NCBI GenBank assembly: GCA_963762165.1
Contig: CAVXJN010000003.1
Location: forward strand, 992,001-1,056,000
DNA length: 64,000 bases
Reading direction: 5' to 3'
Source of the DNA: CAVXJN01 sp963762165
Lineage (GTDB): Bacteria > Pseudomonadota > Gammaproteobacteria > JASBUN01
The notes under the pieces are model-generated. The model was not told the origin of the DNA. It did not search any database and saw only the letters and a program-made list of their open reading frames with translations. This document shows positions 36,568-45,052 of this stretch, piece by piece. Every line of letters begins with the position of its first letter. The stretch's first letter is position 1. Both the position numbers and the translations under genes were made by a program.

Positions 36568-36945
36568 TCATCGTGGCGTTTCCATGTAGCCCGCGATCGG
36601 CCGTACCTCAATGCCCCAACCGACTTGCTCGCCAAGGTGTGCCGCGGGATGGTTCGCCGCAATGGCGATCGCTTCGTCCCGGGTTTGCGCTTCGATGATA
36701 AAAAAGCCGCCGACCTGTTCCTTGGTTTCGGCGTAAGGGCCGTCGGTTACAGAAACCTTACCCGAGCGGGGCCGCAGCCCGATCGATTCCTTTCCGGATC
36801 CAAGGGACGCCTGCAGCACCAGACCGCCGCTTTCGCGCAGCGCACGATCGTACGCCGGGCACTGGCTCACCAACGCCTGTACCTCGGACTCGCTGAGGGA
36901 TTCAAATTTACCTACGTCGTAATAAGCCAGGCAAAGATATTTCAT
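36568..36945 (-). CDS. YciI/DGPF-domain protein
   Basis: A 125-residue DGPF-family protein with MKYLCLAYYDVGKFESLSE, VTDGPYAETKEQVGGFFII and WGIEVRPIAGYME. Frame intact. It lies 70 bases downstream of another DGPF gene and probably shares the promoter at 37505-37531. No enzymatic function can be assigned. Confidence 0.92.
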   Translation of the reverse strand: MKYLCLAYYDVGKFESLSESEVQALVSQCPAYDRALRESGGLVLQASLGSGKESIGLRPRSGKVSVTDGPYAETKEQVGGFFIIEAQTRDEAIAIAANHPAAHLGEQVGWGIEVRPIAGYMETPR

Positions 36946-37015
36946 GGTGTGTACTCGCGTATCGTCAAACCGTCTTCCGACGCCCTCTTCAGGCTATGGA
37001 CGCGGGACAGCCGCG

Positions 37016-37432
37016 CTATTGACCGTTGCCGACGCCGAGATCGCGAAATCGTTCTGCCGCATCGCTGGGCCCGAAATCTTCCAATTCGAACATTTGCCGC
37101 ACTTCTATTTCCGCGCCTTTGCCGTCGATGGAGGGATTGGGAAAACGTTTGCTCCAGGCCAGTGCTTCCTCTTTGGAACTGACCTGGATGATGGTATAGC
37201 CGGCCACCAACTCCTTGGTCTCGGCGAACGGGCCGTCGGTCACTGTGCGCCGCTCGCCGTCATAGCGTATGCGCCAACCTTTGCTGCTGCTCTGTAGTCC
37301 GGAAGCATCCACCAGCAGGCCCGCACTGGCGAGTTCCTCGTGGTATTGCGCCATGGCGGCGATCAGTTCCTCGCCGGGCATGACTCCGGCTTCGGAATCC
37401 TGGGTGGCTTTCACCAGTATCATGAATCGCAT
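37016..37432 (-). CDS. YciI/DGPF-domain protein
   Basis: A 138-residue DGPF-family protein: MRFMILVKATQDSEAGVMPG, VTDGPFAETKELVAGYTII, RFPNPSIDGKGAEIEVRQM. This is the longer subtype with a C-terminal FELEDFGPS tail. AGGAGA stands 9 bases before the ATG at 37432; the longer frame to 37498 is not needed. First gene behind the promoter at 37505-37531. Confidence 0.92.
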   Translation of the reverse strand: MRFMILVKATQDSEAGVMPGEELIAAMAQYHEELASAGLLVDASGLQSSSKGWRIRYDGERRTVTDGPFAETKELVAGYTIIQVSSKEEALAWSKRFPNPSIDGKGAEIEVRQMFELEDFGPSDAAERFRDLGVGNGQ

Positions 37433-37504
37433 TGACTGGGTCTCCTGGGATTGTCGGTTTCCGATCCCCCGCGTCCGCAAGGGCGTCCGTGTATACATGG
37501 AATA

Positions 37505-37531
37505 GTCGAACTTCGGGCGACGGAATCGACA
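37505..37531 (-). promoter_or_regulatory. ECF42-type promoter upstream of a DGPF gene
   Basis: On the minus strand TGTCGA, 17 bases, then CGACTA, 72 bases upstream of the ATG at 37432 and 23 bases after the sigma-factor stop. Identical hexamers and spacing to the site at 36517-36543, which strongly suggests one sigma factor drives both operons. Confidence 0.72.
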
Positions 37532-37554
37532 ACCGGCTTCAATTTTTTTCCAGC

Positions 37555-38793
37555 TCAGTCAAACGCCGCTCCAGAAAGCGGCGTTCCGGAAGCCTGCCGG
37601 GTCAGCGCCAGGGCTTGCTGGTAGGCGATGCCGGGCTTCCGCGGTTCGGCCCAGGCGCCGACACAGATCCGCCCGTACCGCATAGGCGAGGCGGTATTGG
37701 CCCAGTTCTCCGCGCGCCATCAGGCCGTCGACCAAGCGCAGCCCGGCCTCGGGACCGTCGCGCATGGCGACCGCCACCGCCCGATTCAATTCCACCACCG
37801 GCGACGGTTCGAGTCGCAGCAAGCACATCGTACAGGCCGACGATTTGCGGCCAGTCCGTGGCCTCGGGCGCTCGCGCTTCGGCATGCACCGCGGCAATTG
37901 CGGCCTGCAGGGCGTACGGTCCGAAGCGGCGCGAAGCCAGTGCCCGTTCCGCCAGCGCGCTACCTTCCGCTATCAATGCTTGATCCCAGCGGCTACGGTC
38001 CTGTTCGTCCAGCAGGATGAGATCGCCGCCGGCGGTGGTGCGCGCTGCGCGCCGGGATTCGTGCAACAGCATCAACGCCAACAAGCCCACGGCCTCGGGT
38101 TCCGGCAACAGTTCGACCAGCAGACGCGCCACGCGAATGGCTTCACTGGAAAGATCGTGGCGAGTCAGGCTGTCGCCCGAAGACGCCGCGTAGCCTTCGT
38201 TGAATACCAGGTAGGCGACGCGCAGCACGCTTTGCAAGCGCTCCGGCAATTCCTGCGCAGACGGAACCTGATAGGGGATGCGCGCGTCGCGGATCTTGGC
38301 TTTGGCGCGAACGATGCGCTGCGCCACCGTCGGGCGCTGCGGTCAGAAACGCGTTGGCGATTTCCTCGGTGGTGAGGCCGCAGACTTCGCGCAGGGTCAG
38401 GGCGGTCTGGGCATCGGCGGAAAGGGCCGGATGGCAACAGGTGAAAATCAGGCGTAGGCGGTCGTCTTCGATTTCTTCGGCATCGGCGTCGGCGACTGAA
38501 TCGACGGCCGCACCGGCATGGGCGGCGATGTCGTCGGTAAACTCCAGCCGGGATCGCCGGCGCAGACTGTCGATGGCCTTGAAACGACCCGTGGATACCA
38601 GCCAGGCGCGTGGATTGGCGGGAATGCCATCCCGAGGCCACTGTTCCAACGCCGCGCGAAACGCATCGTGCAAGGCTTCCTCGGCCAGATCGAATTCGCC
38701 CAACAGCCGCACCAGGGTGGCGTAGACCCGACGGGATTCGTCGCGATAGATGCGCTCCACCGTTTGCCGTATATGTTTAGGATCGTCTTCCAC
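37555..38793 (-). CDS. ECF42-type sigma factor with long C-terminal extension (three lesions)
   Basis: About 411 residues after removing three extra bases (near 38338, 37830 and 37633). Sigma region 2 is EDDPKHIRQTVERIYRDESR to FDLAEEALHDAF and AWLVSTGRFKAIDSLRR; region 4 is LTLREVCGLTTEEIANAFL and, in the next frame, TVAQRIVRAKAKIRDA. A C-terminal extension of about 220 residues follows (LPERLQSVLRVAYLVFNEGY, LNRAVAVAMRDGPEAGL, ARIAYQQAL), the hallmark of DUF6596/ECF42 sigma factors; it contains TPR-like helices and is required for activity in studied members. No anti-sigma gene is nearby. It sits upstream of three DGPF genes and a PhnB-like gene. Confidence 0.87.
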
Positions 38794-39009
38794 CCGAACG
38801 GCCTTTCGTCAATGCAATACCGGACTTCGGTTCGGCGCCGCGAACGGTTCTCGGACCGAGGTTTGATTTTACGCCCAGCCGGGCTTCAGGTATCCAGCCG
38901 CTGATTGAATGCGGTAACGGCGCCGCACCTCGGATTCAGTTAACCCTTGAGATCGGGGCGCCCTGGCACCGATACTGGAGCGCACCTTACCAGCGGCGCC
39001 CTCGGTCCC

Positions 39010-40725
39010 ATGGAGTTTCTCAACCACATCGTCCTGATCGGCGCCGTGCTGCTGTTCGGCAGTATCCTCGCCAGTGCGGCGTCCTCTCGCCTCGGTGCGC
39101 CCCTGCTGCTGGTGTTCCTGATCCTCGGCATGCTGGCCGGCGAGGAAGGCATCGGTCGCATCCAGTTCGACAACGTGCCGCTGGCCTATGTGATCGGCAC
39201 CGTGTCGCTGGCCATCATTTTGTTGGACGGCGGTATGCGCACCCGTGCCGAGACCTTCCGCGTCGGGCTCTATCCCGCTGTATCCCTGGCAACGCTGGGC
39301 GTGGTCCTGACCAGTGCGATTGTCGGCCTGTTCGCCGCCTGGCTGCTGCACCTGCACTGGATGCAGGGATTGCTGTTGGGCGCGATCGTCGGTTCCACGG
39401 ATGCTGCGGCGGTGTTTTCGGTCCTGCACGCGCGGGGCATGAACCTCAAGCAGCGGGTGGGCTCGACCCTCGAGATCGAGTCCGGAAGCAACGACCCCAT
39501 GGCGGTGTTTTTGACCGTGTTGCTGATCGGCGGCCTGTCCCAGCGCGGTACTTTACTGGACTGGCACATTGTCGGCGAATTCCTGCAGCAGCTGGGGGTC
39601 GGCGCCGTGGCGGGTTTGCTCGGCGGCCGGGTGGTGGTGTTGTTGGTCAACCGGCTGACCCTGGCAACCGGGCTGTATCCGTTGTTGGTCACCAGCGGCG
39701 GACTGCTGAGTTATGGTCTTGCCAGCGCTGCTGGCGGCAGCGGATTTCTCGCCATTTATCTAGTGGGCTTGATCATCGGCAACAGCAAGCTGCGCTCGAT
39801 GCAAAACGTCTTGCGGGTTCACGACGGGCTGGCGTGGTTGGCGCAGATCGGGATGTTCCTGATTCTCGGCCTGCTGGTGACGCCTTCGGCGCTGATGCCC
39901 TCGGCGCCGGCGGCGGTGCTGATCGCCCTGATGCTGATGTTCGTGGCCCGACCTCTGGCGGTGGTCGTGAGCCTGGCGCCGTTTCGCTTTGCCTGGCGCG
40001 AACAGGTGTACATTGCCTGGGTCGGTCTGCGCGGCGCGGTGCCGATCATCCTTGCGTTGTTCCCTTTGCTGGCCGGCCTGGAAGCGGCGCCGATTTACTT
40101 CAATGTCGCCTTTTTCGTCGTCCTGGTGTCGCTGTTGCTGCAAGGCTGGACCGTGGCGCCGGCGGCTCGCTTGTTGAAGCTGGAAGTCCCGCCCAGTCCC
40201 GATCCGGTATTGCGGCTGGATACGTTCGTGCCGGGCCATCCCGAGTATGAATTGCTGGTCTATCCGGTCGTTCCCCGCAGTCGGGCCCGTGACCGTACCA
40301 CCGCGGAACTGGTGGCACCGGACACTGCCCGGATCACGGCGGTGGTGCGCAACGGTTCCGTGCATGCGCCAGAAGCGGCCGGGCCATTGCAAGCGGGCGA
40401 CTACGTGCATGTTCTGGCGCCGTTCGAGGACGTTCCGCGGCTCAACGACGTATTCAGCGAGACCGCTTACGCCGCCGAGCATCAGTTTTTCGGCGATTTC
40501 GTTCTCGATGCCGAGGCCAAGCTGGGGGATGTGGGATTTCTGTATGGCTTCAGTGCCGGCGACCAGAGCGACGTCACAGTGGGCGATTATGTCCATCGCG
40601 CGTTTCACAAGCGGCCGGTGGTCGGCGACAGTGTGCGCTTCGGCCGGGTGGAACTGGTGGTGCGGGAAATGGCTCAGGAGCGCATCACCCGGGTCGGCTT
40701 GAAATTCCGCTCCGAAGGACAATAG
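39010..40725 (+). CDS. cvrA: K+/H+ antiporter, CvrA/NhaP2 type
   Basis: A 571-residue CPA1-family exchanger. About twelve transmembrane helices occupy residues 5-390, with ILLDGGMRT, GSTDAAAVFS and IESGSNDPMAVF as the characteristic ion-binding helices, and RGAVPIILALFPLL near the end of the membrane part. A TrkA_C/RCK-C-like domain (about 400-480) and a CorC/HlyC-like transporter-associated C terminus follow. The frame is open to 38947, but homology begins at the ATG at 39010. Length and domain order match E. coli CvrA (about 578). Expels K+ for protons, typically at high K+ or low osmolarity. Confidence 0.92.
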   Translation: MEFLNHIVLIGAVLLFGSILASAASSRLGAPLLLVFLILGMLAGEEGIGRIQFDNVPLAYVIGTVSLAIILLDGGMRTRAETFRVGLYPAVSLATLGVVLTSAIVGLFAAWLLHLHWMQGLLLGAIVGSTDAAAVFSVLHARGMNLKQRVGSTLEIESGSNDPMAVFLTVLLIGGLSQRGTLLDWHIVGEFLQQLGVGAVAGLLGGRVVVLLVNRLTLATGLYPLLVTSGGLLSYGLASAAGGSGFLAIYLVGLIIGNSKLRSMQNVLRVHDGLAWLAQIGMFLILGLLVTPSALMPSAPAAVLIALMLMFVARPLAVVVSLAPFRFAWREQVYIAWVGLRGAVPIILALFPLLAGLEAAPIYFNVAFFVVLVSLLLQGWTVAPAARLLKLEVPPSPDPVLRLDTFVPGHPEYELLVYPVVPRSRARDRTTAELVAPDTARITAVVRNGSVHAPEAAGPLQAGDYVHVLAPFEDVPRLNDVFSETAYAAEHQFFGDFVLDAEAKLGDVGFLYGFSAGDQSDVTVGDYVHRAFHKRPVVGDSVRFGRVELVVREMAQERITRVGLKFRSEGQ

Positions 40726-40745
40726 CCAATGACCAAGGTGCGCAG

Positions 40746-41504
40746 ATGAAGACGCTCATCACTGGATTGCTGCTGCTGTTGTCCTGGGCGACCTGGGCCG
40801 CGCAGCCGGCGCAGCAACTCGGTATCGTACTGATGCACGGCAAGTGGGGCAGCGCCGCGCCGCAGTCCCCGGTCGGGCAACTCGCCACCTATTTGCGCGA
40901 ACACGGAATGCTGGTGTCGACACCGGACATGCCGTGGTCGAAGCGCCGTGGCCTGGACAAGTCCTATGAGGATTCGATGGCCGAGATCGACCAGGCGATC
41001 GAGGAACTGAAAAAGCAAGGCGCGAGTCGGATCGTGGTCGCCGGTCAGAACATGGCAGCCATCATGGCCATTGCGCCTGGGCATGTGCCCGACTTGAGCG
41101 CCTATCAGGCACGCATGGACCAGGACTGGCAGCGCGCCAAGGCGATGGTCGATGCCGGTCAGGGGGATGTGACCACCGAGATCAAGGATCTCAGCCAGGG
41201 CAAGATCTCGCGCCGGCCGATCAAGCCGCGGATCTATCTCAGTTGGTACGATCCCACCGGCGCCGCCCGCATACCGGTCAATACCGCGAACCTGAAAGCG
41301 GGAACGCCGCGGTTATGGATCGTCGGTCGGGAAGACCGGATGGCCAAGCGCGGACCACGTTACGCTTTCGCCCGTGCGCCCGAACATCCGCAAAGCGCAT
41401 ACGTGGTCGTGCAAGGTGACCACAAGGCCACGCCGGTAAACGGCAAACAGCGCATCCTGGAATGGTTGCAGCGCCTGCAGACGCCGGACCTGGGGCAGGA
41501 CTGA
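40746..41504 (+). CDS. Secreted alpha/beta-hydrolase-like protein
   Basis: A 252-residue protein with a signal peptide (MKTLITGLLLLLSWATWA) and an alpha/beta-hydrolase-like beginning (GIVLMHGKWGS, the oxyanion region). At the position of the nucleophile elbow the sequence is VVAGQNMAAIMA instead of GxSxG, and the family segment that normally follows is about ten residues short, running straight into IAPGHVPDL. Thus the nucleophile is probably lost. It is 20 bases downstream of the antiporter gene and may be co-transcribed with it. Confidence 0.78.
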   Translation: MKTLITGLLLLLSWATWAAQPAQQLGIVLMHGKWGSAAPQSPVGQLATYLREHGMLVSTPDMPWSKRRGLDKSYEDSMAEIDQAIEELKKQGASRIVVAGQNMAAIMAIAPGHVPDLSAYQARMDQDWQRAKAMVDAGQGDVTTEIKDLSQGKISRRPIKPRIYLSWYDPTGAARIPVNTANLKAGTPRLWIVGREDRMAKRGPRYAFARAPEHPQSAYVVVQGDHKATPVNGKQRILEWLQRLQTPDLGQD

Positions 41505-41771
41505 GCTGCGCCAGGTGTCGCGCTCGCCCAGTTTGTCCGACTCAATCGGGCGACAAATACTGCAGGAGGCCAGCGTATCGGGCCAACCAAGCGGCGTCTC
41601 CGCTGGTCCGGTTGCCGACGTGATGAGATCAGCATGTCACCGGGTTTATGCCGACTGCGGCCCGTGGATGGGGGCTCTGCGTGACGCAGCGCACATTGCG
41701 GAGCATTGGCTATCGCCTCCGTGATCACGATGGTGCACAAGAGAGGGAGCGCAACACCAAAAGGGCTGATC

Positions 41772-42416
41772 ATGGGTCTGAAACAATTCACGAGCTTGGT
41801 TGCCGTAGCCGCACTGGTCCTGGTAGGAACTTCATACGCCGACCCTTCCTGGAAGCACGGCGAAGGTCACGGCAAAGACAAGCACCACAAACAGGCGTCG
41901 CATCGTGGGGGGCCGCCGCCTTGGGCGCCGGCCCACGGTTACCGAGCCCGGCACGACGAAGGCGGTAATCACGAAAGTGTCGAAGTCTACGAACGCCACA
42001 CCCGTGAGTTCGGCATCGTGTCGGGAACCTGCGATCGGCAAGCACTGGGGGCGGTTCTCGGAGGCGCGGTCGGCGCGGTGGTCGGCTCGCGGGTGGGCTC
42101 GGACCAAAACCGCACAGTTGCTACGGTCGCGGGGGTGATCGTCGGTGCCGTGATTGGCCAGGAGATCGGCAAACGTATGGATCGCGCCGACGAGGCCTGT
42201 ACCGGCCAAGTGCTGGAACGTGCCGGGGATCACGAGACCATCCGTTGGCGCAATCCCCAGTCGGGAGTGGCGTTTCTGGTTACCCCGCAGCGCACCTTCG
42301 AGCAGGGCGAGCGCTACTGCCGCACATTCGAAACGGTCGCTGTGAGCGGAAGTGATCGCCGCACGCGCCAGGAAAGCGCCTGCCGCAACCCGGACGGTTC
42401 CTGGAGTTCCAGATAA
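41772..42416 (+). CDS. Secreted glycine-zipper (17 kDa surface antigen-like) protein
   Basis: A 214-residue protein with a signal peptide (cut near TSYA-DP), a His/Lys-rich segment (HGEGHGKDKHHKQASH), and a glycine-zipper 2TM region GAVLGGAVGAVVGSRVGS followed by VAGVIVGAVIGQEIG. This is the outer-membrane glycine-zipper family, which may insert in or span a membrane. The C-terminal part (about 140-214) resembles the RT0821/Lpp0805-type extension with RWRNPQSG and CR..ESACRNPDGSW. ATG at 41772. Confidence 0.85.
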   Translation: MGLKQFTSLVAVAALVLVGTSYADPSWKHGEGHGKDKHHKQASHRGGPPPWAPAHGYRARHDEGGNHESVEVYERHTREFGIVSGTCDRQALGAVLGGAVGAVVGSRVGSDQNRTVATVAGVIVGAVIGQEIGKRMDRADEACTGQVLERAGDHETIRWRNPQSGVAFLVTPQRTFEQGERYCRTFETVAVSGSDRRTRQESACRNPDGSWSSR

Positions 42417-42510
42417 GTTGCTCTGGCGCGGTCATGGACGGCGAATTGTGCGGGTGATGTTTGGTTCTATGCTTCCTCACACTTTGAGCGACACGGAAGA
42501 GGAAAACATC

Positions 42511-42906
42511 ATGCGGACGATGCTTGGTTTGATATTGGTGACTTCATTGGCCGGCTGCGCGCACATGCCCGGTTCCCATGACCATATGAAAGTCAGTCTG
42601 AATTCCCTAAATCAGTCCGGCGAATCAGGAACCGCGACTTTGACTGCCATGGGCGAACAGACCAAGGTGGAGCTGCATCTCAACGGCGCCCCCAGTGGCA
42701 CACCACAACCCGCCCATATCCACGAAGGCACTTGCGACAATTTGACGCCGAAGCCGAAATGGCCGTTGAGCAGTGTCAAAGACGGCGAATCCAGCACTAC
42801 CGTTCCGGTGTCGTTGGCGAAGCTGCGCAGTGGTCAGTATGCGATCAACGTGCACAAGAGCGCCGACGAAATCAAAACCTACGTGGCGTGCGGCAACATC
42901 AAGTAA
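42511..42906 (+). CDS. Small lipoprotein with CHRD-like fold
   Basis: A 131-residue lipoprotein: signal MRTMLGLILVTSLAGC with Cys16, then a beta-rich domain (ESGTATLTAMGEQTKVELHL, GTPQPAHIHEGTCDNL, GQYAINVHKSADEIKTYVACG). The AHIHEG and INVHKS pattern is that of CHRD/Cu-Zn-superoxide-dismutase-like folds, and could bind a metal. AAGAGGAAAA precedes the ATG. A strong hairpin follows at 42918-42945. Confidence 0.8.
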   Translation: MRTMLGLILVTSLAGCAHMPGSHDHMKVSLNSLNQSGESGTATLTAMGEQTKVELHLNGAPSGTPQPAHIHEGTCDNLTPKPKWPLSSVKDGESSTTVPVSLAKLRSGQYAINVHKSADEIKTYVACGNIK

Positions 42907-42917
42907 CCGCCATCTAC

Positions 42918-42945
42918 CGAACCGGTCCGGATGCGGACCGGTTCG
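42918..42945 (+). terminator. Perfect 12-base hairpin after the lipoprotein gene
   Basis: CGAACCGGTCCG and CGGACCGGTTCG pair perfectly around GATG, 11 bases after the lipoprotein stop. No T tract follows, so it is an incomplete intrinsic terminator or an mRNA end-stabiliser. Confidence 0.65.
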
Positions 42946-43181
42946 AGCCGTGGTTAGGGTCTGGCCTCCAGCACCAAGTTGGACGGCGTTTCGGTGGCCC
43001 GGCGAAACTTGCTAGATCCCGGGTGTTCAAACACGCCACGCAGACGTGCTCCGCCTTCCTGGGCACCCGGGGACTCTCCAGTGTGGTGGCTGCATGGGCT
43101 TCACCGTGTCAGTTGCAGCCGCCATGGATAAGGGCCAAACTCATCAAAACCGGTTCATTCGTGCCACGAGCAGCGCCATGA

Positions 43182-43688
43182 CCGACTCGAGTCGCGGCAT
43201 CCACATCAGTTCTGATCGCCCAGGCCTGGCTCAACGAACATATGCACGAACCCCGTGCAATCGACGACGTGGTGCGTCAGTGCGGTATTCCGGAACGCAG
43301 CTTCAAACGCCGCTTTCGCAAAGCCACCGGACATGCTCCCATCGACTATGTCCAGCGTCTGCGCATCGAAGCCGCGAAACTGCGTCTGGAAGCAGGCAAT
43401 CTGGCGGTGGACGCCATCGGCTTCGAAGTCGGCTATCAGGATCCGGCGTTCTTTCGCCGTCTGTTCAAGCGCACCACAGGCTTGACTCCGGGGGCGTATC
43501 GCAAAAGTTCCGCTTGCCCGACTCCCTATTGCCCGAGTCCGTGCCCGAGCGCGCGACTGTCACCCGCAACCGCGCCTAGCAGCGCCGCTATTTCGGGTTA
43601 CCGGCCGCGGGTGTCGCGGGCTGATGTGCGCAGCGCAAGATTCGGGTGGGCGCGCGTCCCGTCGCGGAGTACAAAAGCCTGTGCCTGA
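43182..43688 (+). pseudogene. AraC/GlxA-type regulator, C-terminal fragment
   Basis: The frame from 43182 reads ...VLIAQAWLNEHMHEPRAIDD, IPERSFKRRFRKATGHAPID and FEVGYQDPAFFRRLFKRTTG, a complete double helix-turn-helix of the GlxA/AraC type. The N-terminal DJ-1/PfpI-like half expected for GlxA is missing: the frame upstream meets a stop directly before 43182, and 42950-43180 shows no recognisable remains. I read it as a truncated gene; a short functional regulator is possible. The C-terminal tail is Pro/Ser-rich. Lies just upstream of the Ada-like gene. Confidence 0.65.
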
Positions 43689-43700
43689 AACGGGAAGACC

Positions 43701-44558
43701 ATGAACGATCACTATCGAACGGTGGCGCGGGCAATTGCCTACATCCGGGCGCGCGCGGACCGGCAGCCGCATTTGGCCGAAATCGCGCAGCAGGTGGGCT
43801 TGAGCCCCTATCATTTCCAACGCTTGTTCCGCGACTGGGCCGGCATCAGCCCGAAACGCTACTTGGCGTACTTGACCGTTGCGCGCGCCAAACCCTTGCT
43901 CAAGGCCAGTAGCGTCATGGCTGCCGGGTACGACGTCGGCCTGAGCAGCCCGTCGCGGCTGCACGAGCATTTCGTCACGCTGGAAGCCATGACGCCGGGC
44001 GAATACAAAGCGCGCGGCAAGGGTTTGGATATTACCTACGGCGTTCACGATGGACCGTTCGGTCGCCTATTGTTGGCGCAAACCGCGCGCGGCGTGTGTC
44101 TGCTGGCTTTCATGCACGGCACCGAGCCGGGCGCGGAACTGGCAAGATTGCAACGTCTCTATGGCCAGGCGAATCTGTACCCGGCGCCCGAGGAGACCCG
44201 GATCACGGTCGAACGAATTTTCGCGTCCACCGCCGCTCCGGGCGAAAGATTCCACCTGTTGGTGCGCGGCACCAACCTGCAAGTTCAGGTCTGGCGCGCT
44301 TTATTGCAAATTCCGGCTGCCCATACGATTGCCTACTGCCAGTTGGCCGCCCTGGTGGGCGCTCCTCGGGCGACACGCGCGGTTGCCAACGCAGTGGCCG
44401 CAAATCCGGTGAATTATTTGATTCCGTGTCACCGCGTATTGCGCGCCGACGGATCGTTGGGAGGCTTTCGCGGTGGTCCCCAATGCAAAGCGCGCGTGTT
44501 GTTGTCGGAGCTTGCAGTGCGCTCCGACTGCGAAGATGACGCTGGCGACCCGACGTAG
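43701..44558 (+). CDS. Ada-like AraC regulator fused to O6-methylguanine-DNA methyltransferase
   Basis: A 285-residue protein: an AraC-type helix-turn-helix (about 5-100; LAEIAQQVGLSPYHFQRLFR, YDVGLSSPSRLHEHF) followed by an alkyltransferase domain (about 110-275) with the active-site Cys in NYLIPCHRVLRADG and the DNA-binding arginine-helix SPAA-like ALVGAPRATRAVANAVA. The N-terminal zinc domain of Ada (methylphosphotriester sensor) is absent, as in the Ogt/Ada hybrid subgroup. Repairs alkylated guanine and probably regulates repair genes. Confidence 0.9.
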   Translation: MNDHYRTVARAIAYIRARADRQPHLAEIAQQVGLSPYHFQRLFRDWAGISPKRYLAYLTVARAKPLLKASSVMAAGYDVGLSSPSRLHEHFVTLEAMTPGEYKARGKGLDITYGVHDGPFGRLLLAQTARGVCLLAFMHGTEPGAELARLQRLYGQANLYPAPEETRITVERIFASTAAPGERFHLLVRGTNLQVQVWRALLQIPAAHTIAYCQLAALVGAPRATRAVANAVAANPVNYLIPCHRVLRADGSLGGFRGGPQCKARVLLSELAVRSDCEDDAGDPT

Positions 44559-44596
44559 TAGGCTTCAGCCCCAAGTCACTGCCGGAGAGCGATTGC

Positions 44597-45049
44597 ATGC
44601 AGATTTGGGTGGATGCGGATGCGTGTCCCGGTCCGATCAAGGAAATTCTGTTCCGCGCAGCCCAGCGGACGGGGATCCCCTTGACGCTGGTGGCCAACCA
44701 GCCGCTGCGCACCCCGCCCGTGCCTCACATTCGGGCCATGCAAGTGCCGGGCGGTTTCGATGTCGCCGATCGCGCCATTGTCGATCGGGTGGCCGAGGGC
44801 GACTTGGTGGTGACCGCCGATATTCCCCTGGCTGCGGCGGTGATCGAACGCCGCGCACATGCTTTGAATCCGCGTGGCGAGTTCTATACCGAGAACAATA
44901 TCCGCGAGCGGCTCAATGTGCGCGACTTCATGGATGAACTGCGGGGCAGTGGGGTGGTGACCGGCGGTCCGGCCGCTTTCGGTCCGCGGGACCGACAAGC
45001 CTTCGCCAACCAACTCGATCGCTTTCTGGCGCAACAAAAAGCCAATTGA
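44597..45049 (+). CDS. yaiI: YaiI/YqxD (DUF188) family protein
   Basis: A 150-residue protein of the UPF0178/DUF188 family: MQIWVDADACPGPIKEILFR, LVANQPLRTP, VDRVAEGDLVVTADIPLA, NPRGEFYTENNI and the C-terminal DRQAFANQLDRFL. Acidic residues (D6, D8) give it a PIN-like look. GGAGAG is 7 bases before the ATG. Frame intact. Role unknown. Confidence 0.93.
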   Translation: MQIWVDADACPGPIKEILFRAAQRTGIPLTLVANQPLRTPPVPHIRAMQVPGGFDVADRAIVDRVAEGDLVVTADIPLAAAVIERRAHALNPRGEFYTENNIRERLNVRDFMDELRGSGVVTGGPAAFGPRDRQAFANQLDRFLAQQKAN

Positions 45050-45052
45050 AAC

